From UBA3537 sp045561735 (GTDB lineage Bacteria; Bacteroidota; Bacteroidia; Flavobacteriales; Flavobacteriaceae): a stretch of 64,000 nt of DNA. The notes under the pieces are model-generated. The model saw only the letters and a list, made by a program, of their open reading frames with translations, did no database searches and was not told the origin of the DNA. Below are positions 1 through 8,300 of the stretch, piece by piece. The stretch covers positions 14,879 through 78,878 of the forward strand of contig JBJKXC010000025.1 in the NCBI GenBank assembly GCA_045561735.1. The letters are read 5' to 3'. The position numbers were made by a program, and so were the translations under genes. Each line of letters opens with the position of its first letter. Position 1 is the first letter of the stretch.

Positions 1-223
1 TTTCTGTTAAATATTCAATATTTGTATCGCCCTTTAGGAACCAAAGCAATTCGTAAACAATAGATTTTAAGTGAAGTTTCTTTGTTGTAACCATTGGAAA
101 GCCATCGCTTAAATCGAAACGCATCTGATAACCAAAGACGCTTTTTGTTCCGGTTCCTGTGCGGTCGCCTTTTTCATTTCCATGCTCCAAAACATGGCCG
201 ACTAAATCAAGATATTGCTTCAT
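1..223 (-). CDS. thyA: Thymidylate synthase, N-terminal part (cut by window edge)
   Basis: This is the first 74 codons of thymidylate synthase, which makes dTMP from dUMP and methylene-tetrahydrofolate in the cytoplasm. The translation opens MKQYLDLVGHVLEHG and continues with the EKGDRTGTGTKS segment that carries the conserved arginine contacting the dUMP phosphate, then FGYQMRFDLSDGFPMVTTKK, all typical of the ThyA N-terminus. The ATG at 223 fits the family's usual start. The catalytic cysteine lies beyond the window. The next gene on the same strand, a nucleoside transporter, ends 95 bases upstream, so nucleoside uptake and dTMP synthesis are neighbours. Confidence 0.95.
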   Translation of the reverse strand, partial: MKQYLDLVGHVLEHGNEKGDRTGTGTKSVFGYQMRFDLSDGFPMVTTKKLHLKSIVYELLWFLKGDTNIEYLTE

Positions 224-318
224 AAAAATGAATTATTTATAACGACCTAAAAATAATTAATACCCCCAATAATAGGAAGCGAAGCAACTTAATAATTTGA
301 AAAGTTATCAACGAATTT

Positions 319-1746
319 TTAGCCGATGATGCCCCCTGCAATGGTCGCAGAGAGAAGCGAAGCGATGGTGCCCCCAATGAGCGCTTTAATCCCCAATTCA
401 GAAAGGGTTTTTCTTTGCCCAGGTGCCAATGAACCAATACCACCAATTTGAATCCCAATAGAAGCAAAATTAGCAAATCCACACAGCATATAGGTTGCCA
501 TAATGATAGATTTTTGATACTTCAAATGGATTGGATTTGTAATGTCTTTTAAATCTGCCAACTGAATGTATCCAATAAACTCACTTGCAGCGAGTTTAAT
601 TCCTAGAAGCTGGCCCATAAGTGCCACATCTTCTTTTGCGACCCCTATCAGCCACATCAATGGTGCAAAAGTGTACCCAAGTATAAATTCAAGCGATAAG
701 CCATCATAGGTTGTGTTGGATGCAATAAGTTCATTCAGTGAGCTAAACTTCCAATTTATATTTAATGTGTCTATGACAATTCCATCAAAATTTGCGATTC
801 CACCAAGAATTCCATTAAACATGGCGATGAAGGCCACAAATACCAACAACATGGCACCCACATTAATCGCAAGCTTTAAGCCTTCCGTTGTTCCATTGGC
901 AATAGCTTCTAAAATATTTGAACCAATTTTTTCTTTTGAAACTGAGATGTCGGTACTAATTTCCTCTGTTTGAGGGAAGAGGATTTTAGAAATTACAATA
1001 GCTCCAGGTGCTGCCATCACAGAGGCAGCCAATAGGTGTTTGGCATAAAAAAGTTGTGATGCTGCGTCATCGCCACCAAGAAATCCAATATATGCTGCCA
1101 ATACTGCGCCAGCAACGGTCGCCATACCACCCATCATTACCAATAAGATTTCAGACCTATTCATCTTTTCTAAATAGGGTTTTATCAACAATGGCGCTTC
1201 CGTTTGGCCCAAGAAAATATTTCCAGCTACACTCAAACTCTCCGCCCCTGAAATTTGTAGGACTCTGCTGAGCAGCCACCCCATACCTTTGACAATTTTT
1301 TGAATTACGCCAAGATAAAAAAGCACTGAAGTCAGCGCCGAAAAGAAAATAATTGTAGGGAGCACTTGAAAGGCAAAAATATACCCAAATGATTCAATAT
1401 TGAGCATGTCTCCAAATAAAAATTGGCTGCCGGCTTGCGTAAATCTTAAGATAGCAATGAAGCCTTGTCCTACATATTCAAAGGCTCTCATTATGAAGGG
1501 AACTTTTAAGACGCCAATTGCAATAATAAGTTGAAAGGTCAAACCAATTCCTACGGTCTTCCATTTGATGGCTTTTCTATTGTTACTCAGTAAAAATGAA
1601 ATGCTAATAAGCATTACCATTCCAAGCAACCCACGAAAAAAGCTCTCTCCGCTAAAGCCTTGACTTTGAATGATTTCGGTGGAAACCTTTTGGGCAAAAG
1701 TTGTTTGAGTTGTAAAAAGTAGAAATAAAGCTAAATATGATTTCAT
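319..1746 (-). CDS. CNT-family nucleoside transporter (NupC type)
   Basis: This is a concentrative nucleoside transporter of the inner membrane, expected to import nucleosides with Na+ or H+. It has about ten hydrophobic segments in the order CNT N-terminal domain, gate domain and C-terminal domain. The nucleoside-site motif GNIFLGQTEAPLL lies near residues 175-190 of the chosen protein, and a second conserved segment, GFANFASIGIQIGG, lies in the C-terminal third. I chose ATG 1746 (MKSYLALFLLFTTQTTFAQ) because it gives a clean signal-like first segment. An in-frame ATG at 1785 would overlap the upstream gene. The upstream bifunctional-nuclease gene ends 19 bases before the start, so co-transcription is likely. 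Substrate range cannot be read from sequence. Confidence 0.9.
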   Translation of the reverse strand: MKSYLALFLLFTTQTTFAQKVSTEIIQSQGFSGESFFRGLLGMVMLISISFLLSNNRKAIKWKTVGIGLTFQLIIAIGVLKVPFIMRAFEYVGQGFIAILRFTQAGSQFLFGDMLNIESFGYIFAFQVLPTIIFFSALTSVLFYLGVIQKIVKGMGWLLSRVLQISGAESLSVAGNIFLGQTEAPLLIKPYLEKMNRSEILLVMMGGMATVAGAVLAAYIGFLGGDDAASQLFYAKHLLAASVMAAPGAIVISKILFPQTEEISTDISVSKEKIGSNILEAIANGTTEGLKLAINVGAMLLVFVAFIAMFNGILGGIANFDGIVIDTLNINWKFSSLNELIASNTTYDGLSLEFILGYTFAPLMWLIGVAKEDVALMGQLLGIKLAASEFIGYIQLADLKDITNPIHLKYQKSIIMATYMLCGFANFASIGIQIGGIGSLAPGQRKTLSELGIKALIGGTIASLLSATIAGGIIG

Positions 1747-1765
1747 ATAAATATTGGTTAATGCA

Positions 1766-2386
1766 TTAGCGCTTAGAAATCTCATCTCTTATTTTGGCAG
1801 CTACTTCGTAATCTTCGTCTTGTACTGCATTTTTCAAAAGGTCTTTTAAATCCGACAGCGATAAGTTTTTAAAAGTCGTGTCTGAGGCAGCTTCTATTTC
1901 ATCTTGCTTTTCAAAAATCTCATTGTCAAAAACAAAACTATCTTCTGTTTTTTTACCATCTTTTTCAGGGTTTATTTTTAAAATTACACCTGCTTTTTCC
2001 AAGATATTTTTATATGTAAATATTGGCGCAGAAAAGCGCAAGGCAAGGGCTATGGCGTCACTGGTTCGCGCATCAATAATTTCTTCTGTAGCATCTCTTA
2101 CACAAATTAAAGAAGCATAAAACACACCATCTACAAGCTTATGAATAATGACTTGTTTGACGGTAATATCATAACGGTCAGAGAAATTTTTAAATAAATC
2201 ATGGGTAAGCGGTCGTGGAGGGCGAATGTCTTTCTCTAGTGCAATCGCAATAGATTGGGCTTCAAAAGCTCCAATAACAATGGGTAGTTTTCGCTCGCCG
2301 TTTTCTTCGCTTAAAATAAGCGCATAGGCACCACTTTGTGTTTGGCTGTAGGAAATTCCTTTTATATTTAGTCGAACTAAACTCAT
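1766..2386 (-). CDS. Bifunctional nuclease (DUF151) domain protein with UVR motif
   Basis: The 206-residue protein starts with a DUF151 (bifunctional nuclease) domain at about residues 1-130, seen in SYSQTQSGAYALILSE, LPIVIGAFEAQSIA and ARTSDAIALALRF. It ends with a UvrB/UvrC-type UVR motif at about residues 168-203 (LKDLLKNAVQDEDYEVAAKIRDEI). This two-domain layout is common in Bacteroidota. DUF151 proteins have nuclease activity in some studied cases, but the cellular role here is unknown. The acidic linker between the domains looks disordered. It sits between the etfBA pair and the nucleoside transporter, all on the minus strand, with 19 bases to the transporter. Confidence 0.88.
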   Translation of the reverse strand: MSLVRLNIKGISYSQTQSGAYALILSEENGERKLPIVIGAFEAQSIAIALEKDIRPPRPLTHDLFKNFSDRYDITVKQVIIHKLVDGVFYASLICVRDATEEIIDARTSDAIALALRFSAPIFTYKNILEKAGVILKINPEKDGKKTEDSFVFDNEIFEKQDEIEAASDTTFKNLSLSDLKDLLKNAVQDEDYEVAAKIRDEISKR

Positions 2387-2454
2387 CGTTTACACCAACA
2401 AATAACAATTTTAATTCCTAAAATACCAAACTTCTATGCTATTTATTTTAGGCC

Positions 2455-3411
2455 TTAATCATTTTGGGATTTAAAAGCCTTTAGTTTTTCTATTAGCTTG
2501 GGTACAACCTCAAAGGCATCACCAACAATTCCATAATCAGCTGCCTTAAAAAAGGGCGCCTCAGGATCGTTGTTGATGACCAATTTCACTTTGGAAGAAT
2601 TGACACCTGCGAGGTGTTGAATGGCACCGGATATACCAATTGCGATGTAAAGGTTGCTCGCGACCGGTTTACCGGTTTGACCCACATGTTCGCTGTGAGG
2701 TCTCCAACCAAGATCTGAAACAGGCTTTGAACAAGCAGTTGCAGCACCCAATACCCCCGCTAAATCTTCAATTAAATTCCAGTTTTCGGGACCTTTTAAA
2801 CCACGGCCTGCGGAAACAACAATATCGGCATCTGCGATTGAAACCTTATCCATCGCTTTATCAATGCCTTTTACAACAACTTTTGATGGTTTGAATTTTG
2901 GGCTAAAAACTTCAACTGTAGATGAGACAGCTTGTTCAACCAAACCAAAAGCGTTGTTTGATAATCCGATAATTTTGATCTCTGTTGAAATTTCAGTTCT
3001 TGAAAAAGCCTTATTGGTAAAAACACTTCTTTTGACCTGAAAGGGAGCCATACTGTTTGGTATATCTACAACATTAGGAACATAACCAGCATCCAAACCA
3101 AAGGAAAGCAAAGGAGCTAAATACTTGCTGTCTGCGCTGCTGCTCAAAACAACCACTTTGGATTGTTCCTTTTCCGCTGCTTGTTTTAAAACATCTGCAT
3201 AGGTTTCAGCATTGAAGTCCCCAGTTGTTTTTACGCTCAAAACTTTTTCAACCCCATAATTACTTAATTTAGAGATATCATTGGCATTAAAAACAACTGC
3301 TGATAAAGAACTGTTTAATAAATTTGCTATAGCCCTACCATATGAGGCAACTTCTAAAGCAGCTTTTTTAAAATTTCCATTTTCGGATTCAATATATACA
3401 AGTACTGACAT
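2455..3411 (-). CDS. etfA: Electron transfer flavoprotein, alpha subunit
   Basis: EtfA is the FAD-carrying subunit of the electron transfer flavoprotein, which takes electrons from acyl-CoA and other dehydrogenases. It has an ETF alpha/beta N-terminal domain at about residues 1-185. The C-terminal FAD domain holds the signature GWRPHSEHVGQTGKPVASN, followed by LYIAIGISGAIQHLAG and the NNDPEAPFFKAADYGIVGD segment. The length of 318 residues is normal. It begins 11 bases after etfB on the same strand, so the two subunits form one operon reading away from the palindrome at 4217-4242. Confidence 0.96.
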   Translation of the reverse strand: MSVLVYIESENGNFKKAALEVASYGRAIANLLNSSLSAVVFNANDISKLSNYGVEKVLSVKTTGDFNAETYADVLKQAAEKEQSKVVVLSSSADSKYLAPLLSFGLDAGYVPNVVDIPNSMAPFQVKRSVFTNKAFSRTEISTEIKIIGLSNNAFGLVEQAVSSTVEVFSPKFKPSKVVVKGIDKAMDKVSIADADIVVSAGRGLKGPENWNLIEDLAGVLGAATACSKPVSDLGWRPHSEHVGQTGKPVASNLYIAIGISGAIQHLAGVNSSKVKLVINNDPEAPFFKAADYGIVGDAFEVVPKLIEKLKAFKSQND

Positions 3412-3422
3412 GGAGTTGATAT

Positions 3423-4169
3423 TTAGAGCACTTTTGCTTCGTTTTGTAAAAGGGTTATAAGTTGGTCAATGTTTTCGGCATCTATCATTTTTATGGCGCC
3501 TTTAGCAGCGGGTTTTTGAAAAGAAATGGTCTGGGTTTTTTCTTGAATATTTTCAGGTTCAACAACTCGCAGTGGTTTTTTCCGAGCCATCATAATGCCT
3601 CGCATGTTTGGAATTTTTAAATCACTTTCTTCAACCAAACCTTTTTGACCCCCAATGACCAGCGGGAGAGTGGTTGACAATGTTTCTTTACCGCCGTCCA
3701 TTTCACGAACAGCTGTTGCATACTGTCCCTCAACCTCCAAAGAAATGCAATTGTTGACAAAGCTGGCTCCTAGGCTTGCGGCCATCATTCCAGGAACAAC
3801 ACCACCGTTATAATCTATAGATTCTCTTCCAGCGATAATTAAATCGTAGTCTCCTTCTTTGGCAATTTTAGAAAGTTCACTTGCGACTGCAAATCCGTCC
3901 GTAGCAGTTGTGTTAATTCTTATGGCTGCATCGGCGCCAATGGCTAGCGCTTTTCTCAATGTTGGCTCTGTTTCTGCACCTCCAACATTGACCACATCAA
4001 CGCTAGCTCCTTGACGTTCCTTGAACCACATGGCTCGCGTCAAACCAAATTCGTCATTGGGATTGATTACAAACTGTAAGGTATTGCTGTCAAATTTTGT
4101 ATTGTCATCTGTGAAATTTATCTTGGAAGTAGTATCTGGTACATGGCTGATACAAACTAAAATCTTCAT
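3423..4169 (-). CDS. etfB: Electron transfer flavoprotein, beta subunit
   Basis: EtfB is the AMP-binding partner of EtfA. The start MKILVCISHVPDTTSKI, the NPNDEFGLTRAM segment and the GRESIDYNGGVVPGMMAASLG stretch are diagnostic of the ETF beta family, and 248 residues is the usual length. It is the first gene of etfBA and is divergent from pdhB across a 199-base gap. That gap holds a perfect 26-bp palindrome about 48 bases upstream of the start codon, so control by a dimeric regulator is plausible. The upstream region is A/T-rich and shows no clear ribosome binding site, which is usual in this phylum. Confidence 0.96.
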   Translation of the reverse strand: MKILVCISHVPDTTSKINFTDDNTKFDSNTLQFVINPNDEFGLTRAMWFKERQGASVDVVNVGGAETEPTLRKALAIGADAAIRINTTATDGFAVASELSKIAKEGDYDLIIAGRESIDYNGGVVPGMMAASLGASFVNNCISLEVEGQYATAVREMDGGKETLSTTLPLVIGGQKGLVEESDLKIPNMRGIMMARKKPLRVVEPENIQEKTQTISFQKPAAKGAIKMIDAENIDQLITLLQNEAKVL

Positions 4170-4216
4170 TATTTTGGATTGTTGTAATTACAAAACAAAA
4201 TTACAAAAAAAAATTT

Positions 4217-4242
4217 AATTTCCTATGCATGCATAGGAAATT
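4217..4242. promoter_or_regulatory. Perfect 26-bp palindrome between etfB and pdhB (candidate operator)
   Basis: Thirteen bases (aatttcctatgca) are followed with no spacer by their exact reverse complement. A palindrome with no loop suits a DNA site for a symmetric dimeric regulator better than an RNA hairpin. It lies in the divergent etfB/pdhB intergenic region, 48 bases from etfB and 127 bases from pdhB. The regulator is not identified, and no regulator gene adjoins it. Confidence 0.6.
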
Positions 4243-4280
4243 TTTAAATAAGATAAGCTTTAAATATGATTGTTTATTGT

Positions 4281-4288
4281 TATTTTTG
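4281..4288 (+). promoter_or_regulatory. -7 promoter element for pdhB
   Basis: TATTTTTG matches the Bacteroidota -7 consensus TAnnTTTG and lies 81 bases before the pdhB start codon. No TTG element sits at the usual 22-24 base spacing upstream, so the call rests on the -7 match alone. The palindrome at 4217-4242 lies about 40 bases upstream of it. Confidence 0.4.
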
Positions 4289-4368
4289 CTTCGCAGAAAA
4301 ACCACTTATTCTGTTTAACCAATTTTTGTCACCGCTACATCTGATGTAGGTAAGATAGGACTCAACTT

Positions 4369-5346
4369 ATGAAAACATTACAATTTAGAGAAGCTATTTG
4401 TGAAGCCATGAGCGAAGAAATGCGCCGTGATGAAAGCATTTATTTGATGGGTGAAGAAGTCGCAGAATACAATGGGGCTTACAAGGCTTCAAAAGGAATG
4501 CTTGATGAGTTTGGAGAGAAACGCGTTATTGACACCCCCATTGCTGAGCTGGGTTTTGCGGGGATTGCCGTTGGATCAACCATGACAGGTAACAGGCCGA
4601 TTGTAGAATTCATGACCTTTAATTTTTCTTTGGTAGGGATTGATCAAATAATAAATAATGCTGCAAAAATCAGACAAATGTCTGGAGGACAGTTTAAATG
4701 TCCAGTCGTATTTAGAGGCCCTACAGCTTCAGCAGGCCAGTTGGCTGCGACCCACTCCCAAGCCTTTGAAAGTTGGTTTGCAAATTGCCCTGGACTGAAA
4801 GTTATTGTCCCTTCAAATCCTTATGACGCCAAGGGGTTACTCAAGGCGGCCATTCGAGATGACGATCCTGTTATTTTTATGGAAAGTGAACAAATGTATG
4901 GTGATAAAGGCGATGTACCTGAAGTAGAATACATCTTACCTATTGGAGTTGCTGACATCAAACGTGCTGGTTCTGATGTGACTGTTGTTTCCTTTGGAAA
5001 GATTATTAAAGAAGCTTATAAAGCGGCAGATGATCTTGAAAAAGAAGGTATTTCTTGTGAAATTATTGATTTGAGAACCGTGCGCCCCTTGGATATAAAT
5101 ACAGTTTTACAATCTGTTAAAAAAACCAATAGATTGGTCATATTAGAAGAAGCTTGGCCCTTTGGAAATGTATCAACAGAAATCACATATCAAATTCAAG
5201 AAAAAGCCTTTGACTATTTAGATGCTCCTGTTGTTAAAATTAATACAGCGGATACGCCAGCGCCATATTCTCCTGTATTGTTAGAAGAATGGCTTCCCAA
5301 CAGTAGCGACGTTGTAAAAGCAGTAAAAAAAGTATTATACAAATAA
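4369..5346 (+). CDS. pdhB: Pyruvate dehydrogenase E1 component, beta subunit
   Basis: This is the beta subunit of the two-subunit (alpha2beta2) E1 of pyruvate dehydrogenase, which decarboxylates pyruvate with thiamine diphosphate to feed acetyl-CoA into the TCA cycle. It has a transketolase pyrimidine-binding domain at residues 4-180 (EEVAEYNGAYKASKGM, DTPIAELGFAGIAVGSTMTGNRP) and a transketolase C-terminal domain at about 200-320 (SCEIIDLRTVRPLD, EEAWPFGNVSTEI). The length of 325 residues is normal. The alpha subunit and the E2 gene are not in the window, so pdhB stands apart from them. A branched-chain oxoacid dehydrogenase beta subunit is the alternative, but the sequence looks like PdhB. 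Confidence 0.93.
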   Translation: MKTLQFREAICEAMSEEMRRDESIYLMGEEVAEYNGAYKASKGMLDEFGEKRVIDTPIAELGFAGIAVGSTMTGNRPIVEFMTFNFSLVGIDQIINNAAKIRQMSGGQFKCPVVFRGPTASAGQLAATHSQAFESWFANCPGLKVIVPSNPYDAKGLLKAAIRDDDPVIFMESEQMYGDKGDVPEVEYILPIGVADIKRAGSDVTVVSFGKIIKEAYKAADDLEKEGISCEIIDLRTVRPLDINTVLQSVKKTNRLVILEEAWPFGNVSTEITYQIQEKAFDYLDAPVVKINTADTPAPYSPVLLEEWLPNSSDVVKAVKKVLYK

Positions 5347-5399
5347 ACAACTCGGATCCCGATGGGAAAATTAGGTTTTTCTATTGTTAATCATTTTAC

Positions 5400-5407
5400 T
5401 ACATTTG
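5400..5407 (+). promoter_or_regulatory. -7 promoter element for the pyrophosphatase gene
   Basis: TACATTTG is an exact match to TAnnTTTG and lies 31 bases before the start codon at 5438. A TTG at 5384 is only 16 bases upstream, shorter than the usual 22-24, so the -33 element is uncertain. Confidence 0.45.
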
Positions 5408-5437
5408 TGGCCTTTAAAAATTAATTAAAATCAAATT

Positions 5438-8239
5438 ATGGAATCAATGATGATTTACACGCCAATAGCTTTGGCGCTTTTAGGACTAATCTATATGCTA
5501 GTCAAGCAAAAATGGGTAATGAAACAAGATGCTGGTGATGGAAAAATGAAAGAAATTTCAGATCACATTTATGAAGGAGCTTTAGCATTCTTAAGTGCTG
5601 AGTATAGACTACTAGCTATTTTTGTAGTAATTGTAAGTATACTCCTTTTTGGTGTTTCTCTCATAGTAGATACTACTCATTGGTTAATAGTTATTGCATT
5701 TATTTTTGGAGCAATTTTTTCTGCTTTTGCAGGAAACATTGGAATGAAAATTGCCACCAAAACAAATGTTAGAACGACCCAAGCAGCACGAACCAGTCTC
5801 CCAAATGCCTTGAAAATTTCATTTGGTGGTGGTACTGTTATGGGCCTTGGTGTTGCTGGTCTAGCAGTTTTAGGTTTAACAGGATTCTTTATTTTATTCT
5901 ATAATTATTTTATGGGTGGAGTTGAAGGTGCTTTTTCTGTTGACCAAATGACCATCGTTTTAGAAACCTTAGCTGGATTTTCTTTAGGAGCTGAATCCAT
6001 AGCATTATTCGCTCGTGTTGGTGGCGGTATCTACACAAAAGCTGCTGATGTTGGTGCAGATTTAGTAGGAAAAGTAGAAGCTGGTATTCCTGAAGACGAT
6101 CCAAGAAATCCTGCTACAATAGCAGATAATGTTGGTGATAATGTTGGAGATGTTGCAGGAATGGGAGCTGACCTATTTGGTTCATATGTCGCAACTGTAC
6201 TAGCAGCAATGGTATTAGGAAATTATGTAATTAAAGACATGGGGGGAAGTATTTCTGATGCCTTTGGCGGTATAGGTCCTATTTTATTACCTATGGCTAT
6301 TGCTGGTGCAGGTATTATTATTTCTATCATTGGGACAATGCTCGTAAAGATCAATAATAACGATGCAAAAGAAGATCAGGTGATGGGTGCATTAAACATA
6401 GGAAATTGGACTTCAATTGTATTGGTAGCTATCTCATGTTATGCATTGTGTATGTATATGTTACCTGAAACTATGAATATGGAATTTTTTGGAGAAGGGT
6501 TAAAAGAAGTTTCTAGAATGAGTGTATTCTTTGCCACGTTAGTTGGTTTGGTGGTAGGTGCAGTTATTTCTTCTGTAACTGAATATTATACAGGACTCGG
6601 TAAATCTCCAATTTTAAAAATTGTACAACAATCAAGTACTGGAGCTGGTACAAATATCATTGCTGGTCTAGCTACCGGTATGATTTCTACCTTCCCCTCA
6701 GTAATACTATTTGCTGGCGCCATTTGGGCATCTTATTTCTTTGCAGGATTTTATGGTGTAGCGCTTTCAGCTTCTGCTATGATGGCAACTACAGCAATGC
6801 AGTTGGCTATTGATGCATTCGGACCAATTTCTGATAATGCTGGAGGAATAGCAGAAATGAGTGAACAAGATCCTATTGTAAGAGAAAGAACTGATATTTT
6901 AGACTCTGTAGGTAATACAACAGCCGCTACTGGAAAAGGATTTGCCATCGCTTCTGCTGCATTAACGTCATTAGCCTTGTTTGCTGCTTATGTAACATTT
7001 ACAGGTATAGACGGAATTAACATTTTTAAAGCCCCTGTATTAGCGATGTTATTTATAGGGGGTATGGTTCCTGTTGTATTTTCTGCTTTAGCTATGAATG
7101 CCGTTGGGAAAGCAGCTATGAAAATGGTACAAGAAGTGAGACGTCAGTTTAAAGATATCCCTGGAATAATGGAAGGTACTGGAAAGCCAGAATACGACAA
7201 GTGTGTTGCAATTTCTACAGAGGCTTCTCTTAAAGAAATGATGTTGCCTGGGTTTTTAACGATTGGGTTTCCTTTATTAATCGCCTTTGTTCCAATGATT
7301 TTTGGAATGGATAACTTAGCGATTGCCGAAATGCTAGGGGGTTATATGGCAGGTGTTACAGTATCTGGTGTACTTTGGGCAATTTTTCAAAATAATGCTG
7401 GTGGTGCTTGGGACAATGCCAAAAAGTCTTTTGAAGCTGGTGTGGAGATAAATGGGGAAATGACTTATAAAGGTTCTGATGCTCATAAAGCAGCTGTTAC
7501 AGGAGACACTGTAGGCGATCCTTTTAAGGATACTTCAGGACCTTCAATGAATATTTTAATAAAACTTACTTGTTTGATTGGTTTGGTTGTTGCACCAATT
7601 TTGGGTGGCCATTCAAACGGTTCCGACATTGATACGAAAAAACTCAGTTACAGCTTGGGAGTTAACGTAGCCTCTGGAATTAAAACTCAAGGGGTTGAGT
7701 CCATAGATACTAGGGCTATTTCTAAGTCTTTTAATGATGTATTTGAAGGCAATGATTTGGAGATTTCTGAACAAGAGAGCTTACAGTTTTTACAAACCTA
7801 TTTTAGAGAATTGCAAGCCAAAAAACAGCAAGAAGCTGCTGATCAAGCCAAGGTTTCAGAACAAGAAGGCATCGATTATTTAGCTGAAAATGCCAAAAAG
7901 GATGGGGTGGTTACCACAGAAACTGGACTTCAATACGAAGTGCTTAGCGAGGGTACTGGTGCCTCACCTACTCCTGAAGACAGCGTCACGGTACATTACA
8001 CAGGAACTTTGATTGATGGGACTGTTTTTGACAGCTCTGTAGAACGTGGAGCCCCTGCTACATTTGGAGTATCTCAAGTGATTAAAGGTTGGACTGAAGC
8101 ATTACAACTCATGTCTGTTGGCGAAAAATTACGTTTGGTCATTCCCTCAGATCTTGCTTATGGCCCAAGAGGATCAGCGCCTAAAATTGGACCTAATGCA
8201 ACTTTAATTTTTGAAGTTGAACTTATCAAAATAAATTAA
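5438..8239 (+). CDS. hppA: Membrane ion-pumping pyrophosphatase fused to an FKBP-type prolyl isomerase
   Basis: Residues 1 to about 727 are a complete membrane pyrophosphatase, which couples pyrophosphate hydrolysis to Na+ and/or H+ export. The active-site block GGGIYTKAADVGADLVGKVE with the NPATIADNVGDNVGDVAGMGADLFGS loop is intact. The GNTTAATGKG segment has alanine where K+-independent enzymes have lysine, so this is the K+-dependent class. The pump ends with the family's last helix (TCLIGLVVAPILGGH). From about residue 728 the frame continues into an FKBP N-terminal helical module (KLSYSLGVNVASGIKTQG), a charged helix rich in Q, A and K, and a full FKBP domain at about 835-932 (VTVHYTGTLIDGTVFDSS, VIKGWTEAL, IPSDLAYG). 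Pumps of this family are usually about 670-800 residues. Known topology puts the C-terminus on the periplasmic side, so the isomerase should face the periplasm. Ion choice cannot be fixed here. Confidence 0.92.
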   Translation: MESMMIYTPIALALLGLIYMLVKQKWVMKQDAGDGKMKEISDHIYEGALAFLSAEYRLLAIFVVIVSILLFGVSLIVDTTHWLIVIAFIFGAIFSAFAGNIGMKIATKTNVRTTQAARTSLPNALKISFGGGTVMGLGVAGLAVLGLTGFFILFYNYFMGGVEGAFSVDQMTIVLETLAGFSLGAESIALFARVGGGIYTKAADVGADLVGKVEAGIPEDDPRNPATIADNVGDNVGDVAGMGADLFGSYVATVLAAMVLGNYVIKDMGGSISDAFGGIGPILLPMAIAGAGIIISIIGTMLVKINNNDAKEDQVMGALNIGNWTSIVLVAISCYALCMYMLPETMNMEFFGEGLKEVSRMSVFFATLVGLVVGAVISSVTEYYTGLGKSPILKIVQQSSTGAGTNIIAGLATGMISTFPSVILFAGAIWASYFFAGFYGVALSASAMMATTAMQLAIDAFGPISDNAGGIAEMSEQDPIVRERTDILDSVGNTTAATGKGFAIASAALTSLALFAAYVTFTGIDGINIFKAPVLAMLFIGGMVPVVFSALAMNAVGKAAMKMVQEVRRQFKDIPGIMEGTGKPEYDKCVAISTEASLKEMMLPGFLTIGFPLLIAFVPMIFGMDNLAIAEMLGGYMAGVTVSGVLWAIFQNNAGGAWDNAKKSFEAGVEINGEMTYKGSDAHKAAVTGDTVGDPFKDTSGPSMNILIKLTCLIGLVVAPILGGHSNGSDIDTKKLSYSLGVNVASGIKTQGVESIDTRAISKSFNDVFEGNDLEISEQESLQFLQTYFRELQAKKQQEAADQAKVSEQEGIDYLAENAKKDGVVTTETGLQYEVLSEGTGASPTPEDSVTVHYTGTLIDGTVFDSSVERGAPATFGVSQVIKGWTEALQLMSVGEKLRLVIPSDLAYGPRGSAPKIGPNATLIFEVELIKIN

Positions 8240-8262
8240 TTTTTAATGATTAATCATAAAAA

Positions 8263-8287
8263 AACCCTCTATAAATTATAGAGGGTT
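8263..8287. terminator. Bidirectional terminator between the pyrophosphatase and deoxynucleoside kinase genes
   Basis: An 11-bp perfect stem (aaccctctata with its complement) has a 3-base loop. It is preceded by an A-run and followed by a T-rich stretch (ttattttgtttt). It lies between convergent genes and can serve both. Confidence 0.85.
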
Positions 8288-8300
8288 ATTTTGTTTTAAG

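Noticed and set aside
1747..1785. A longer start for the nucleoside transporter at 1785
   Set aside because: It would overlap the upstream nuclease-domain gene by 20 bases and place 13 polar residues before the signal-like helix. ATG 1746 is cleaner.
5384..5407. TTG elements 15-16 bases upstream of -7 boxes at the pyrophosphatase, GLPGLI and phe-operon promoters
   Set aside because: The spacing is far from the 22-24 bases seen at the good promoters (queA, rplU, sdhC, TPP receptor), and the DNA is A/T-rich, so they are probably chance.
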